Source: Streptomyces sp. NBC_01235 (GTDB taxonomy: Bacteria > Actinomycetota > Actinomycetes > Streptomycetales > Streptomycetaceae). From it: a stretch of 64,000 nt of DNA. Below, piece by piece: positions 1 through 8,735 of the stretch; the first letter of the stretch is position 1, and every line of letters starts with the position of its first letter. The stretch is from the NCBI RefSeq assembly GCF_035989285.1, contig NZ_CP108513.1, positions 7,936,001 to 8,000,000 on the forward strand, given 5' to 3'. A program made the translations under genes and the position numbers. The notes under the pieces were generated by a model, which saw only the letters and a list, made by a program, of their open reading frames with translations, searched no databases and was not told where the DNA came from.

Positions 1-852
1 GCCCTGACCGCGAAGAACATGCCGTACAAGCACGGCTTCGGCCCGTTCGCGCCCGAGGTCTACCGCGTCCCGGTCGCCTACGGCTACCGCTGGCTGACCG
101 GTCCGGAGAACGCTGGTGCGGAGGCCTCCGCCCAGGCCATCGACATGATCAACAAGCAGATCGGCGCGGACAACGTGGCCGCGATCATCATCGAGCCGGT
201 GCTCGGCGAGGGCGGCTTCATCGAGCCCGCCAAGGGCTTCCTCCCGGCCATCAGCAAGTTCGCGTCCGACAACGGCATCGTCTTCGTCGCCGACGAGATC
301 CAGTCGGGCTTCTGCCGCACCGGCCAGTGGTTCGCCTGCGAGGACGAGGGCATCGTCCCGGACCTGATCACGACGGCCAAGGGCATCGCGGGCGGCCTTC
401 CGCTCGCCGCGGTGACCGGCCGCGCCGAGATCATGGACGCCGCGCACGCGGGTGGCCTGGGCGGCACCTACGGCGGCAACCCGGTGGCCTGCGCGGGCGC
501 GCTCGGCTCGATCGAGACGATGAAGGAGCTCGACCTCAACGCCAGGGCGAAGGCGATCGAGGCGACGATGAAGTCCCGTCTCTCCGCCATGGCAGAGAAG
601 TTCGACATCATCGGCGACATCCGCGGCCGCGGCGCGATGATCGCCATCGAGCTGGTCAAGGACCGTACGACGAAGGAGCCGAACGCCGAGGCGACGGCCG
701 CGCTCGCCAAGGCCTGCCACCAGGAGGGCCTGCTCGTCCTGACCTGTGGCACCTACGGCAACGTGTTGCGCTTCCTGCCGCCGCTGGTCATCGGCGAGGA
801 CCTCCTCGACGAGGGCCTCGACATCATCGAGCAGGCTTTCGCGCGCATCTGA
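1..852 (+). CDS. gabT: 4-aminobutyrate aminotransferase, 5' end missing
   Basis: This is the C-terminal 283 residues of a class III PLP-dependent aminotransferase; the frame is already open at base 1, so the start lies outside the window. It transfers the amino group of GABA to 2-oxoglutarate, giving succinate semialdehyde and glutamate in the cytoplasm. Visible hallmarks are the cofactor-contacting Asp in FVADEIQSGFCRTGQWF and the PLP-binding Lys in TTAKGIAGGLP, followed by the GGTYGGNPVACA loop. The aldehyde dehydrogenase at 2220 could oxidise the product, but the two genes are separated by an RNA gene and a phosphatase, so they are not one operon. The enzyme class is certain; GABA specificity is inferred from the GabT-like motifs and the conserved Streptomyces context. 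Confidence 0.93.
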   Translation, partial: ALTAKNMPYKHGFGPFAPEVYRVPVAYGYRWLTGPENAGAEASAQAIDMINKQIGADNVAAIIIEPVLGEGGFIEPAKGFLPAISKFASDNGIVFVADEIQSGFCRTGQWFACEDEGIVPDLITTAKGIAGGLPLAAVTGRAEIMDAAHAGGLGGTYGGNPVACAGALGSIETMKELDLNARAKAIEATMKSRLSAMAEKFDIIGDIRGRGAMIAIELVKDRTTKEPNAEATAALAKACHQEGLLVLTCGTYGNVLRFLPPLVIGEDLLDEGLDIIEQAFARI

Positions 853-962
853 GCCCGGGCATCGCACAGCTGATTCCCACCGGTCGCAGAGGGTGTGAAG
901 AAGGTGTGCGGGGAGGATGGCGGGACGGGATACGGCCTGTCGAACCGCCTGCCCCTGCCGTA

Positions 963-1016
963 GGTTCTACCCAGATGAGAGATACACCCCGCCCACAGGG
1001 GACTGTGGGTGGAACC
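963..1016. other. Inverted repeat downstream of gabT
   Basis: GGTTCTACCC (963-972) pairs with GGGTGGAACC (1007-1016), with one G-U pair, and inner segments can extend the fold. It lies about 110 bases after the gabT stop and about 90 bases before the 6C core. It could be a terminator for gabT or the 5' portion of the RNA gene that follows. There is no T-run, so its role is open. The rest of 853-962 shows nothing recognisable. Confidence 0.4.
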
Positions 1017-1104
1017 CAGGCCGGGGCCTCCCCAGCTTCGACCTGGTCGTGCCATCGCGCACACAACCGGAGCTTCCAGCTTCGGATCTCCACACCGATC
1101 GGAC

Positions 1105-1253
1105 GGTCGCCCGCCCCAAACCCCCCGGGGCGGCCGGCGTTTCCGGTCCGGACGGCCACCCCGGAACCACCCCCCCTGTTCCGGGGTGGCCGACCTCCTT
1201 CTCAGGTGCAGACCACGGAAAGCGGACCCCGGATTCGTTCCGGGGTCTTTTTT
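1105..1253 (+). ncRNA. 6C small RNA
   Basis: The segment folds into two adjacent hairpins whose loops are runs of cytosines. CCGCCCC (1111-1117) pairs with GGGGCGG (1127-1133) around AAACCCCCC. A perfect 15-bp stem, 1153-1167 with 1178-1192, closes the loop CACCCCCCCT. GGTCG at 1105-1109 can pair with CGACC at 1191-1195 and enclose both. Two stem-loops each carrying at least six C's are the defining feature of the actinobacterial 6C RNA family. A hairpin with six T's (1225-1253) follows directly and fixes the plus strand and the 3' end. The true 5' end cannot be placed and may lie tens of bases upstream. The C-rich loops suggest pairing to G-rich mRNA sites; targets are unknown here. Confidence 0.85.
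1225..1253 (+). terminator. Rho-independent terminator of the 6C RNA
   Basis: GACCCCGGA (1225-1233) pairs perfectly with TCCGGGGTC (1239-1247) over a 5-base loop and is followed by TTTTTT (1248-1253). A real T-run is uncommon in this genome and marks an intrinsic terminator. Confidence 0.92.
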
Positions 1254-1456
1254 CCGAAGGGGCTGCGATACGCTACGTCTCGTCTCGATCCGGCGTCGGC
1301 GAAGCGTTCCCTCGGTTTCTCCCTGCCCGGTGGAGGTGCCCGGCTCGGGGCGCGTCCTGCCCTGCCCGGTGCACGCCCCGCCGGCCGCCGCGATCCTGGA
1401 CCACACCGCCCGGACCTCCGTTCGCGGGGGCGACGGCTCCTGACAAGCTGGGGCCC

Positions 1457-2197
1457 ATGTCGTCCCGCGTTCGCCCGCAGATCCTGCTGGGCCTGCCCGC
1501 TCTGCTGTTGGTGCTCATCACCTGGCAGGTCGCCGCCGACGGGCCTCTCCTGCGCCCGGACGAGCGCCTCAGCCGTGCCCTCGTCCACCCGGACCGGGCC
1601 GCCGAGCTGCTGTCCGATCTGGGGAACGTACAGGTCGCGGTGCCCGTCCTGGTGCTCGCCGCGGCGTATGCGGCTTGGCGGGGCCGGGTGGCGGGCGGGG
1701 CGCGGTGGTGGGTGCCGTCCCTCGCCGCGCTCGCACTGATCGTGTTGGTGCCGCTGATCGTCGTCCCCCTGAAGGAGTGGACCGACCGGCCCGGCACGCC
1801 CGCCGTGCCACCGGCGACCGGCTACTACCCCTCCGGACACACGGCGACGGCGGCCGTCGCCTACGGCTCGGCGGTGATGGTCCTGCTGCCGTGGCTGCGC
1901 GGCGCGTTCGCCCGCCGGGCTGCCGTCGTCATGAGCGCCCTCCTCGTCCTGGCCGTCTCGTTCGGCCTGGTCCGGCGGGGCTACCACTGGCCGCTGGACG
2001 TCGTCGCCAGCTGGTGTCTGTGCACGGTGCTGCTCGGGGCGCTTTGGCTCTTCCTGGAGCGGGAGCGGCTCCGGAGGGCAGCGAGCCGACCGTGCCAAAC
2101 CGGCGCACCCCCGCCGTCCACCAGGACGACTCGGACAAGCGACCCTTCGGCCCCCCGCCCCTACCGTGGAGCACGGAAACCACAGGACACCCCCTAA
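1457..2197 (+). CDS. PAP2-family membrane phosphatase
   Basis: This 246-residue integral membrane protein has about five hydrophobic segments and the three PAP2/acid phosphatase motifs: the K(x)6RP-type KEWTDRPG, PSGH in YYPSGHTATAA, and R(x)5H(x)3D-type RRGYHWPLD. The family dephosphorylates lipid phosphates such as phosphatidic acid or undecaprenyl pyrophosphate, usually on the outer face of the membrane; the substrate here is unknown. The ATG at 1457 is chosen because it opens directly into the first membrane segment; upstream in-frame codons run through the 6C RNA. The C-terminal 35 residues are Pro/Ser/Thr-rich and polar. The next gene starts 22 bases after the stop and may be cotranscribed. 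Confidence 0.85.
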   Translation: MSSRVRPQILLGLPALLLVLITWQVAADGPLLRPDERLSRALVHPDRAAELLSDLGNVQVAVPVLVLAAAYAAWRGRVAGGARWWVPSLAALALIVLVPLIVVPLKEWTDRPGTPAVPPATGYYPSGHTATAAVAYGSAVMVLLPWLRGAFARRAAVVMSALLVLAVSFGLVRRGYHWPLDVVASWCLCTVLLGALWLFLERERLRRAASRPCQTGAPPPSTRTTRTSDPSAPRPYRGARKPQDTP

Positions 2198-2219
2198 GCG
2201 GAAGGGCCGGGACTCGCAT

Positions 2220-3683
2220 ATGCCCCAGGAAAAGAATGTGGGGGCCACCCACGCCTTCTGGCTCGCCGGCCGCCAGGTCACCGGCGCGGACAGCTTCGAC
2301 GTCACCTCCCCGTGGGACGGCCGGCTCGTCGGCAAGGTCAGCGTGCCGACGGACGCCCAGGTCGAGGAGGCCGTGGCCGCCGCCCACGCCGTGCGGGACG
2401 AGTTCGCCGCCACCCCCGCCCATGTGCGCGCCGCGGCCCTCGACCACGTCAGCAGGCGGCTCGTCGAGCGCACCGAGGAGATCGCCCGGCTGATCTCCGC
2501 CGAGAACGGCAAGCCGATCAAGTGGGCGCGCGGCGAGGTCGGGCGCGCGGTCTCCGTGTTCCGGTTCGCCGCCGAAGAGGCCCGGCGGTTCAACGGCGGC
2601 GAGGCCCAGCGGCTCGACACCGACCTCGGCGGGCAGGGGCGGCTCGCCCTCACCCGGCGCTTCCCCAGGGGTGTCGTGCTCGGCATCGCGCCGTTCAACT
2701 TCCCGCTGAACCTGTGCGCCCACAAGATCGCCCCGGCGATCGCGGCCGGCGCGCCGATCATCCTGAAGCCCGCCCCGGCGACCCCGCTCTCCGGCCTGGT
2801 CATCGGCGACCTGCTCGCCGAGACCGAGCTGCCGGCCGGCTCCTGGTCGATCCTCCCGGTCTCCAACGACCGCATGCCCGCCCTCGTCCAGGACGAGCGC
2901 CTGCCGGTCATCTCCTTCACCGGCTCCGAGAAGGTCGGCTACGCGATCATGGACTCGGTGCCGCGCAAGCACTGCACCCTGGAGCTGGGCGGCAACGGCG
3001 CGGCCGTCGTCCTCGGCGACTACGCGAGCGACGCGGACCTCGACTGGGCCGCGACCCGCATCGCGACGTTCTCCAACTACCAGGGCGGCCAGTCCTGCAT
3101 CTCCGTGCAGCGGGTCATCGCGGACGCCTCCGTGTACGACCGGCTGCTGCCGCGCATCGTCGCCGCCGTCGAGACCCAGGTCACCGGTGACCCGAGCGAC
3201 GACACGACGGACGTCGGGCCGCTGGTCAGCGAGGACGCGGCCAAGCGCGTCGAGACATGGGTGGACGAGGCCGTCGCGGCCGGCGCCTCCCTTCTCGCGG
3301 GCGGCAAGCGCGACGGAGCCTCCTACGCGCCGACCGTCCTCACCGACGTACCGGCGGACACCAAGATCGCCTGCGAGGAGGTCTTCGGGCCGGTCCTCAC
3401 CGTGCAGAAGGTGGACGGCGAGGCCGAGGCCTTCGCGGCCGTCAACTCCTCCAAGTACGGCCTCCAGGCGGGCGTGTTCACGCACGACGTCCAGGTGGCC
3501 TTCCGGGCCCACCGCGCGCTGGAGGTCGGCGGTGTGGTCGTCGGTGACGTGCCCTCCTACCGCGCCGACCAGATGCCGTACGGCGGCGCCAAGCAGTCCG
3601 GGGTGGGGCGCGAGGGCGTGCGGTTCGCGATGGAGGACTACACCTACGAGCGCGTGCTGGTCCTGACGGGGCTCGCCCTCTAG
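2220..3683 (+). CDS. NAD(P)-dependent aldehyde dehydrogenase
   Basis: This 487-residue aldehyde dehydrogenase superfamily enzyme oxidises an aldehyde to the acid in the cytoplasm. The cofactor-domain motif IAPFNFPLN lies near residue 163, the general-base Glu is at about 255 in LELGGNG, and the nucleophilic Cys at about 293 in GGQSCISVQR. A GTG at 2166 would add 18 residues but has no ribosome site and overlaps the preceding gene, so the ATG at 2220 is preferred. The substrate is not evident. Succinate semialdehyde (from nearby gabT) is possible but unproven, because the Streptomyces chromosome carries many paralogues. Confidence 0.9.
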   Translation: MPQEKNVGATHAFWLAGRQVTGADSFDVTSPWDGRLVGKVSVPTDAQVEEAVAAAHAVRDEFAATPAHVRAAALDHVSRRLVERTEEIARLISAENGKPIKWARGEVGRAVSVFRFAAEEARRFNGGEAQRLDTDLGGQGRLALTRRFPRGVVLGIAPFNFPLNLCAHKIAPAIAAGAPIILKPAPATPLSGLVIGDLLAETELPAGSWSILPVSNDRMPALVQDERLPVISFTGSEKVGYAIMDSVPRKHCTLELGGNGAAVVLGDYASDADLDWAATRIATFSNYQGGQSCISVQRVIADASVYDRLLPRIVAAVETQVTGDPSDDTTDVGPLVSEDAAKRVETWVDEAVAAGASLLAGGKRDGASYAPTVLTDVPADTKIACEEVFGPVLTVQKVDGEAEAFAAVNSSKYGLQAGVFTHDVQVAFRAHRALEVGGVVVGDVPSYRADQMPYGGAKQSGVGREGVRFAMEDYTYERVLVLTGLAL

Positions 3684-3750
3684 GACAGGCTCTCCAGGAC
3701 AGGTGGTCCCGGACAGTCGGTCCCGGACAGCCGGGACGGCCGCTAGCTAA

Positions 3751-3765
3751 TGGGAACCATTTTCA
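3751..3765. promoter_or_regulatory. Zur/Fur-type palindrome
   Basis: TGGGAACCATTTTCA (complement TGAAAATGGTTCCCA) matches the 7-1-7 zinc-uptake-regulator box TGAAAATNATTTTCA perfectly in one half and partly in the other. This AT-rich patch stands out in the GC-rich surroundings. It sits between two convergent genes, not upstream of either coding sequence, and is followed by two hairpins. It could control a small RNA or an antisense transcript, or be a chance match. Confidence 0.4.
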
Positions 3766-3800
3766 TATAGCCTCGGGGTGGCGCGAAAACGCCGTCCCCG

Positions 3801-3840
3801 AAGGGGTCCGGCACCGATGCCTTCCGGTGCCGGACCCCTT
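3801..3840. terminator. Bidirectional terminator hairpin
   Basis: A perfect 16-bp stem joins AAGGGGTCCGGCACCG (3801-3816) to its complement at 3825-3840 over an 8-base loop, between the convergent aldehyde dehydrogenase and GH3 genes. A weaker GC hairpin with a CGAAAA loop precedes it at 3774-3800. Confidence 0.8.
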
Positions 3841-3866
3841 CTTCGTGTCGGCGCTTCCCCGGCCCC

Positions 3867-6728
3867 TCAACCGGAGAAGCCGACATGCGCGAGCCGCAGG
3901 GGGCCGCGCAGCCTGAGGTGCAGGTCGTGGACGCCCTCGACGGTGAAGGGCGCGTCGACGTCCACGTAGTCGTACGGTCCCGGCGTGGGCGTGGTGACCC
4001 TCACCGTGGCCAGGGCCGGGCCGCCGCCGAGCGACAGCTCGACCGTGCCCGAACCGGCCACCGTCACCGTCGCACGCGTAGTACCGGTGCCGGTGCCCGT
4101 GCCGAAGTCGCAGGCGCGGTAGACCAGTTCGCCCGTTCCGTCCGCCATCTCCGTCTCCGGCGTCACCGCGTCGCCCGAAACCTTCGTGCGGTCGACGATC
4201 TCCGTGCCGCTCTGCTCGTCGAAGTCGGCGGCCTCCAGGCCGCGTCGGCGGGCCGGGCGCGGGGCGGACGGCTCGCCCTCCAGCGTGACGGTCCCGCGGA
4301 GGCGGACGTCCGCGCTGGACGCGCCGACCAGGGCGTCGTAGGAGCCGGACTCCAGCCGCCACCGGCCCCACGCCACGTCCCAGAACGCGAACGCGGACAG
4401 TGGGACCTCCAACGACAGCTCCGCCTTCGCGCCGGGGGCGAGGGTGACCCGGCGGTGGTCGAGCAGCTCGCGGCGCGGCCGGGTGACCGACGGGTCCACG
4501 GCGCGCGTGTAGAGCTGGGCGACCTCGTCGGCCGTCACGTCCCCGGTGTTGGTGACCGTGAAGGCCACGTGCACCGCGCCCTCCTCGACGCGCACCGCCA
4601 GGTCGGCGTAGGAGAACGACGCGTACGACAGGCCGTGCCCGAACGGGAACAGCGGGGCGCCCTCGAAGTAGAGGTACGTCTGGCGGGCGCCGATCACGTC
4701 GTAGTCGAGGAGGTCGGGCAGGTCGGCGTCGTCTGCGTACCAGGTCTGGGGGAGGCGGCCGGCGGGGGAGACGTCACCGGCCAGGACGCGCGCGAGGGCG
4801 GTGCCCGCGGCCTGGCCGCCGTGCGCCGTCCACAGCACCGCGGACAGCGGTCCCGGCTCGATCGCGTACGGATACGCCGACACCAGCACCAGCACCGTGC
4901 GCGGATTCGCCGCCCGGGCCGCAGCCAGCAGCCGCTCCTGCTGGGCGGGGAGCCGGAGCGTGGTGCGGTCCTCGGTCTCGCGGCCGTTGAGGTGCGGGTC
5001 GTTGCCCGCCACGACCACGACCACGTCGGCCTCGGCCGTGACACGGGTCACTGCGTCCTCGCCGCTTTCGACGACGATGACCTCGAAGACCTCGGGATTC
5101 TCCTCGGCAACCCGCACGCCGTCGGCGGCGACACAGACGTGGCGACCCGTTCCCAAGTGCCGGAGGAGGTGACCGTTCTCGTGGGGTTCGAGGCGGAACG
5201 TCTCCTGGACGACCCAGCCGCCGGGCTGGTCGGCGGAGGCGCGCAGGAAGCCGTCCTCGGCGACGGAGAGATAGCGGCCGTCGGGGGCGCGGAGCGTCAG
5301 CACGTCCTCGCCCCAGTCGACGAGCGCGAACTCCGTGCCGGCGATGCCGTCCGTGGTGAGCGGGGGGAGGTCCGTGCGGCCGGCGAGCAGCGCCGGGTCC
5401 AGGGCGCCCTCGGCGCCGCGCACCTCGTCGGTGGCCTCGGGGGCGGTGGGGACCTTCAGGAACGTTCCCGCGGAGGTCTTCAGCAGGACCCGGTCCACGC
5501 CCTCCGCGAACTCGACCCGCTCGGCCCCGAACCGCTCGTACAGCCCCTCCAGGGGAGTGCAGCGGTGGATCAGGGTGCCGCTGTACCAGTCGAGCTTGCA
5601 CTCGTCGGCGAGCAGACCGACCACCGCGATCCGGGTGTCGGCGGCCAGCGGCAGCACGCCGTCGTTGCGCAGCAGCACGATCGCCTGCTCCGCGGCCTCC
5701 CCGGCGAGGACGCGATGGGCCGGGGTGTCGAACTCGCCGGTGCCCGCGTGCGGGTCGTAGTGCGGGTCGAACTCGCCCAGCCGGAAGCGGACCGAGAGCT
5801 GACGGCGCACCGCCGCGTCGACGTCGGCCTCGGTCAGCAGGCCCTGCTCCAGGGCGCCCCTCACCCGGGCGACGATCTTCGAGCCGTCGGTGCCGTGGTC
5901 GGTGAAGCTGTCCACGCCGGCCACCAGCGCCGCCGCCGTCGCCTCCTCGTGGGTGTCGAAGTAGTGCTCGGAGTCGACCAGGTTGGAGGGCGCGCCCGCG
6001 TCCGAGCAGACCAGCAGCTCCTCGTCCGTCCAGGCCCGCAGATGCTCGCGCAGATACGGCGAGACGTGGTTGGGGCGGCCGTTGACCAGGTTGTACGCCG
6101 GCATCACCCCGGCCACCGCGCCCGCCTCGACGGTCTCCTTGAAGGCGCGCAGGTCGTACTCGTGCAGCACGCGCGGGCGGACCGAGGACGAGGTGACGTC
6201 CCGGCCCGTCTCGTTGTTGTGGGCCAGCCAGTGCTTGAGGACGGGGGCCGTGCGCCAGTACGTCGGATGATCACCGCGCAGCCCGTGCGTGTAGGCGGTG
6301 GCGATGGCGGAGGTGAGCTTCGGGTCCTCGGAGTATCCCTCCTCGTTGCGGCCCCACAGCGGGTGACGCAGCAGGTTGACCGTGGGGGACCACACGTTGA
6401 GGCCGACGCGCTCGTCGCGGGCGCGCATCGCCCGGACCTCCTTCGACACCGCCTCGCCGACCCGGCGCACGAGGTCGGTGTTCCAGGTCGCGCCCAGCCC
6501 CACGGCCTGCGGGAACACCGTGGCCGGACCCATCCAGGCCACGCCGTGCAGCGCCTCCTGGCCGGTGCGGAACGCGGCGATGCCGAGCCGCTCGACGGCG
6601 GGTGCGAACTGGTGCAGGAAGGAGACCTTCTCGTCCGGTGTCAGCCGCGACAGCAGATCGTCGATGCGCTTCGCGAACGGCAGCTGCGGATCGCGGAAAG
6701 GCGGCGTGGGCGTCGGGTGTGCGGTCAC
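3867..6728 (-). CDS. GH3 beta-glucosidase, cytoplasmic
   Basis: This 953-residue family 3 glycoside hydrolase removes terminal beta-glucose from oligosaccharides. The N-terminal barrel carries the GH3 nucleophile region (LLVCSDAGAPSNL, about residue 250), followed by the alpha/beta sandwich (IVLLRNDGVLPL), a PA14-like insert (about 410-560) and a fibronectin III-like domain (TRPRRELLDHRRVTLAPG). A C-terminal carbohydrate-binding-like beta domain ends the protein. There is no signal peptide, so it should act on imported sugar. GTG at 6728 is preferred, with AAGGGA 8 bases upstream; the longer frame to 6794 would run over the operator. A palindromic operator 37 bases upstream of the start ties it to the LacI regulator at 21611. 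In the xyloglucan model it removes unsubstituted backbone glucose. Exact linkage preference is inferred. Confidence 0.9.
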   Translation of the reverse strand: MTAHPTPTPPFRDPQLPFAKRIDDLLSRLTPDEKVSFLHQFAPAVERLGIAAFRTGQEALHGVAWMGPATVFPQAVGLGATWNTDLVRRVGEAVSKEVRAMRARDERVGLNVWSPTVNLLRHPLWGRNEEGYSEDPKLTSAIATAYTHGLRGDHPTYWRTAPVLKHWLAHNNETGRDVTSSSVRPRVLHEYDLRAFKETVEAGAVAGVMPAYNLVNGRPNHVSPYLREHLRAWTDEELLVCSDAGAPSNLVDSEHYFDTHEEATAAALVAGVDSFTDHGTDGSKIVARVRGALEQGLLTEADVDAAVRRQLSVRFRLGEFDPHYDPHAGTGEFDTPAHRVLAGEAAEQAIVLLRNDGVLPLAADTRIAVVGLLADECKLDWYSGTLIHRCTPLEGLYERFGAERVEFAEGVDRVLLKTSAGTFLKVPTAPEATDEVRGAEGALDPALLAGRTDLPPLTTDGIAGTEFALVDWGEDVLTLRAPDGRYLSVAEDGFLRASADQPGGWVVQETFRLEPHENGHLLRHLGTGRHVCVAADGVRVAEENPEVFEVIVVESGEDAVTRVTAEADVVVVVAGNDPHLNGRETEDRTTLRLPAQQERLLAAARAANPRTVLVLVSAYPYAIEPGPLSAVLWTAHGGQAAGTALARVLAGDVSPAGRLPQTWYADDADLPDLLDYDVIGARQTYLYFEGAPLFPFGHGLSYASFSYADLAVRVEEGAVHVAFTVTNTGDVTADEVAQLYTRAVDPSVTRPRRELLDHRRVTLAPGAKAELSLEVPLSAFAFWDVAWGRWRLESGSYDALVGASSADVRLRGTVTLEGEPSAPRPARRRGLEAADFDEQSGTEIVDRTKVSGDAVTPETEMADGTGELVYRACDFGTGTGTGTTRATVTVAGSGTVELSLGGGPALATVRVTTPTPGPYDYVDVDAPFTVEGVHDLHLRLRGPLRLAHVGFSG

Positions 6729-6764
6729 TTGGAGATCCCTTTGCGATGGAGCGGGAAGGCTCTT

Positions 6765-6778
6765 TCGAAGCGCTTCGA
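6765..6778. promoter_or_regulatory. LacI-type operator before the GH3 gene
   Basis: TCGAAGCGCTTCGA is a perfect 14-bp palindrome with the central CG typical of LacI-family sites. It lies 37 bases upstream of the GH3 start, where binding would block a minus-strand promoter. Confidence 0.85.
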
Positions 6779-6924
6779 TGCTCATTCGACGCACGGGCGG
6801 GTGTCAAGAGGACCTCGCCGCTATTTCAAGCAGCGCATACGGACAGGTCACCCGTGATACCTCGGAGGAATGTTTGAGGCGACCCTTGTGCACCCCCGGG
6901 TGTTCACTTAACCTCGCAGCAACA

Positions 6925-6938
6925 TCGAAGCGCTTCGA
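6925..6938. promoter_or_regulatory. LacI-type operator before the sugar transporter operon
   Basis: A second exact copy of TCGAAGCGCTTCGA lies 118 bases before the sugar-binding protein gene and 147 bases from the copy before GH3. The 327-base divergent gap 6729-7055 contains these two operators and presumably both promoters; no other gene is visible in it. The spacing would allow one tetramer or two dimers to control both directions. Confidence 0.85.
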
Positions 6939-7055
6939 CTGAAAAGCAGCGTGACATTCGTCGGGGGACCCGCTTCAGCTCAGCCAGTTCCACTCGAGAC
7001 ACCGCAGCCGACGGCCACCGCCGGGTGTCCTGGTGCGCCATGAAGGGTTGACGCA

Positions 7056-8735
7056 ATGACGCCGAACGCCGCTTCCGCCTCCTCCGGGCCCAGCCGGAGA
7101 AGCTTCCTCGCCTCCACTGCGGTCGCCACCGCAGCGGTGGCGGGCGGGATGCCGCTGCTTGCCGCCTGCGGGGATTCGGGCGGCGGCGAACGCGAGGGGG
7201 CCACGTCGGGCAAGGCTGCTGACAAGCTGCTCCCGACGTTCGTCGCCAGCACGGTCGCCAATCCCGACCTTCCGTCGAAGAACGGCTCGGCCGCCGGCTA
7301 CACCGGCAAGGTCGACCTCGCGGCCCTGCAGGCCTCGGTCCCGGACAAGCTCGGCACCGGCGCTCCCTTCAAGATCATGTCCCCGTTCTGGGGCTCCCCG
7401 CCGAAGGCCGGCTGCGCCTACTACAAGGCGCTGGACGCCGCCGCGGGCACCAAGATCACCTGGCAGAACCAGGACGGCAACACCTACGGCCAGAAGCTCG
7501 GCGCCGTCCTCGCCTCCAGCTCCATACCGGACATGGTGGTCGTGCCCGGCTGGGAACTGGTCGGCAAGATCGCGAACGCGGTCACCGCGAAGTTCATGGA
7601 CCTCGGCCCCTACCTGGCGGGCGACAAGGTCAAGAAGTACCCGAACCTGGCCGCGATCCCCTCCGACGCCTGGCGCATGGGCATCTTCGGCGGCGCGCTG
7701 CGCGGCATCCCGATGCCGGCCGCCACCGCGTCCTTCATCGTGCCGTACTACCGCAAGGACATCTTCGACAAGAAGGGCTACACCGTCCCCAAGTCGCCCG
7801 ACGAGTTCCTCAGCTGGGCCAAGGAGGCCACCAGCGCCAAGGCCAAGGTGTGGGCCTGCGGCGACATGTCGTGGAGCGCCTTCAACATCTTCGGCGTCCG
7901 CGCCTCCGGGACGCTCGGCTGGAACATCGGCGACGACGGCAAGCTGACATACCGCGTCGAGCAGCCCGAGTACCTCGAAGCCCTGGAGTGGACCCGCAAG
8001 CTGTTCGACGCGGGTGTGGTCCACCCCGACGACAAGGCGCGCTCGGGCGACGTGGGTAACCGTTTCACCGCCGGGCAGATCCTCGTCTACAACAACGACA
8101 TGTCCCACTGGTACGGCAAGACCACCGAGCAGGCCGCGTCCAACCCGGACTTCGTGATCGACGGCATGGACATCTTCGGCGCCGACGGCGGCGACCCCAA
8201 GCTGTGGGCGGCTCAGCCCGCCGGCATCTGGTCGATGATCCGCAAGGGCGCCTCGAAGACGACGATCGAGAACGCGCTGGCCGCCGCCGACTTCTCCGCC
8301 GCGCCCTACGGCACCAAGGAGCGGATGCTCGTCGACTACGGCGTCGAGGGCACCCACTACACGGTCAAGGACGGTGTCCCGGTCAAGAACGACCTGGGCA
8401 ACTCCGAGGTGGTCAACGCCTGGGTCATGCTGGCCGCACCGGCCGCCTACTACGCCCACCCCGACTTCCCGGACGTCGCCCGCAAGCAGGTCGAGTGGCA
8501 GCAGCGGATGGGCGCCTTTATGAAGAAGACCTCCACCTTCGGCATGAACATCGTCGAGCCGACCCGCTACGCCAACCTCTCCAGCCAGTTCGAGCAGCTG
8601 GAGATCGACTACGTGCGCGGGAACCGCAAGCTGTCGGACGTACAGGCGGCCATCTCCACCTGGAAGTCCTCCGGCGGCGACAAGCTGCGCGACTGGTACA
8701 AGCAGCTCATCGACAAGAACGGCAGCGGCAACTGA
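7056..8735 (+). CDS. Extracellular sugar-binding lipoprotein of an ABC importer
   Basis: This 559-residue family 1 solute-binding protein captures an oligosaccharide outside the cell for the two permeases encoded next. The N-terminus has a twin-arginine motif (RRSFLAS) followed by a hydrophobic stretch and a lipobox ending in LLAAC, so it is probably exported by Tat and lipid-anchored at the Cys near residue 39. Its size and the partner permeases are of the LplA type, seen for complex plant polysaccharide fragments. The ATG at 7056 has GAAGG upstream. The stop overlaps the next start by one base. Xyloglucan oligosaccharide as ligand is inferred from the neighbouring hydrolases. Confidence 0.9.
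   Translation: MTPNAASASSGPSRRSFLASTAVATAAVAGGMPLLAACGDSGGGEREGATSGKAADKLLPTFVASTVANPDLPSKNGSAAGYTGKVDLAALQASVPDKLGTGAPFKIMSPFWGSPPKAGCAYYKALDAAAGTKITWQNQDGNTYGQKLGAVLASSSIPDMVVVPGWELVGKIANAVTAKFMDLGPYLAGDKVKKYPNLAAIPSDAWRMGIFGGALRGIPMPAATASFIVPYYRKDIFDKKGYTVPKSPDEFLSWAKEATSAKAKVWACGDMSWSAFNIFGVRASGTLGWNIGDDGKLTYRVEQPEYLEALEWTRKLFDAGVVHPDDKARSGDVGNRFTAGQILVYNNDMSHWYGKTTEQAASNPDFVIDGMDIFGADGGDPKLWAAQPAGIWSMIRKGASKTTIENALAAADFSAAPYGTKERMLVDYGVEGTHYTVKDGVPVKNDLGNSEVVNAWVMLAAPAAYYAHPDFPDVARKQVEWQQRMGAFMKKTSTFGMNIVEPTRYANLSSQFEQLEIDYVRGNRKLSDVQAAISTWKSSGGDKLRDWYKQLIDKNGSGN

Noticed and set aside
963..1016. Possible tRNA or tRNA-like fold
   Set aside because: No anticodon stem or T-loop consensus; only one inverted repeat pairs.
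2166..2219. Longer aldehyde dehydrogenase start (GTG 2166)
   Set aside because: No ribosome-binding site and it overlaps the PAP2 gene; the ATG at 2220 gives the usual family N-terminus.
3885..6857. 990-codon open frame on the plus strand opposite the GH3 gene
   Set aside because: High GC at third positions keeps the opposite frame open; protein is Arg/Gly/Val-rich with no motif, and the minus-strand GH3 motifs are clear.
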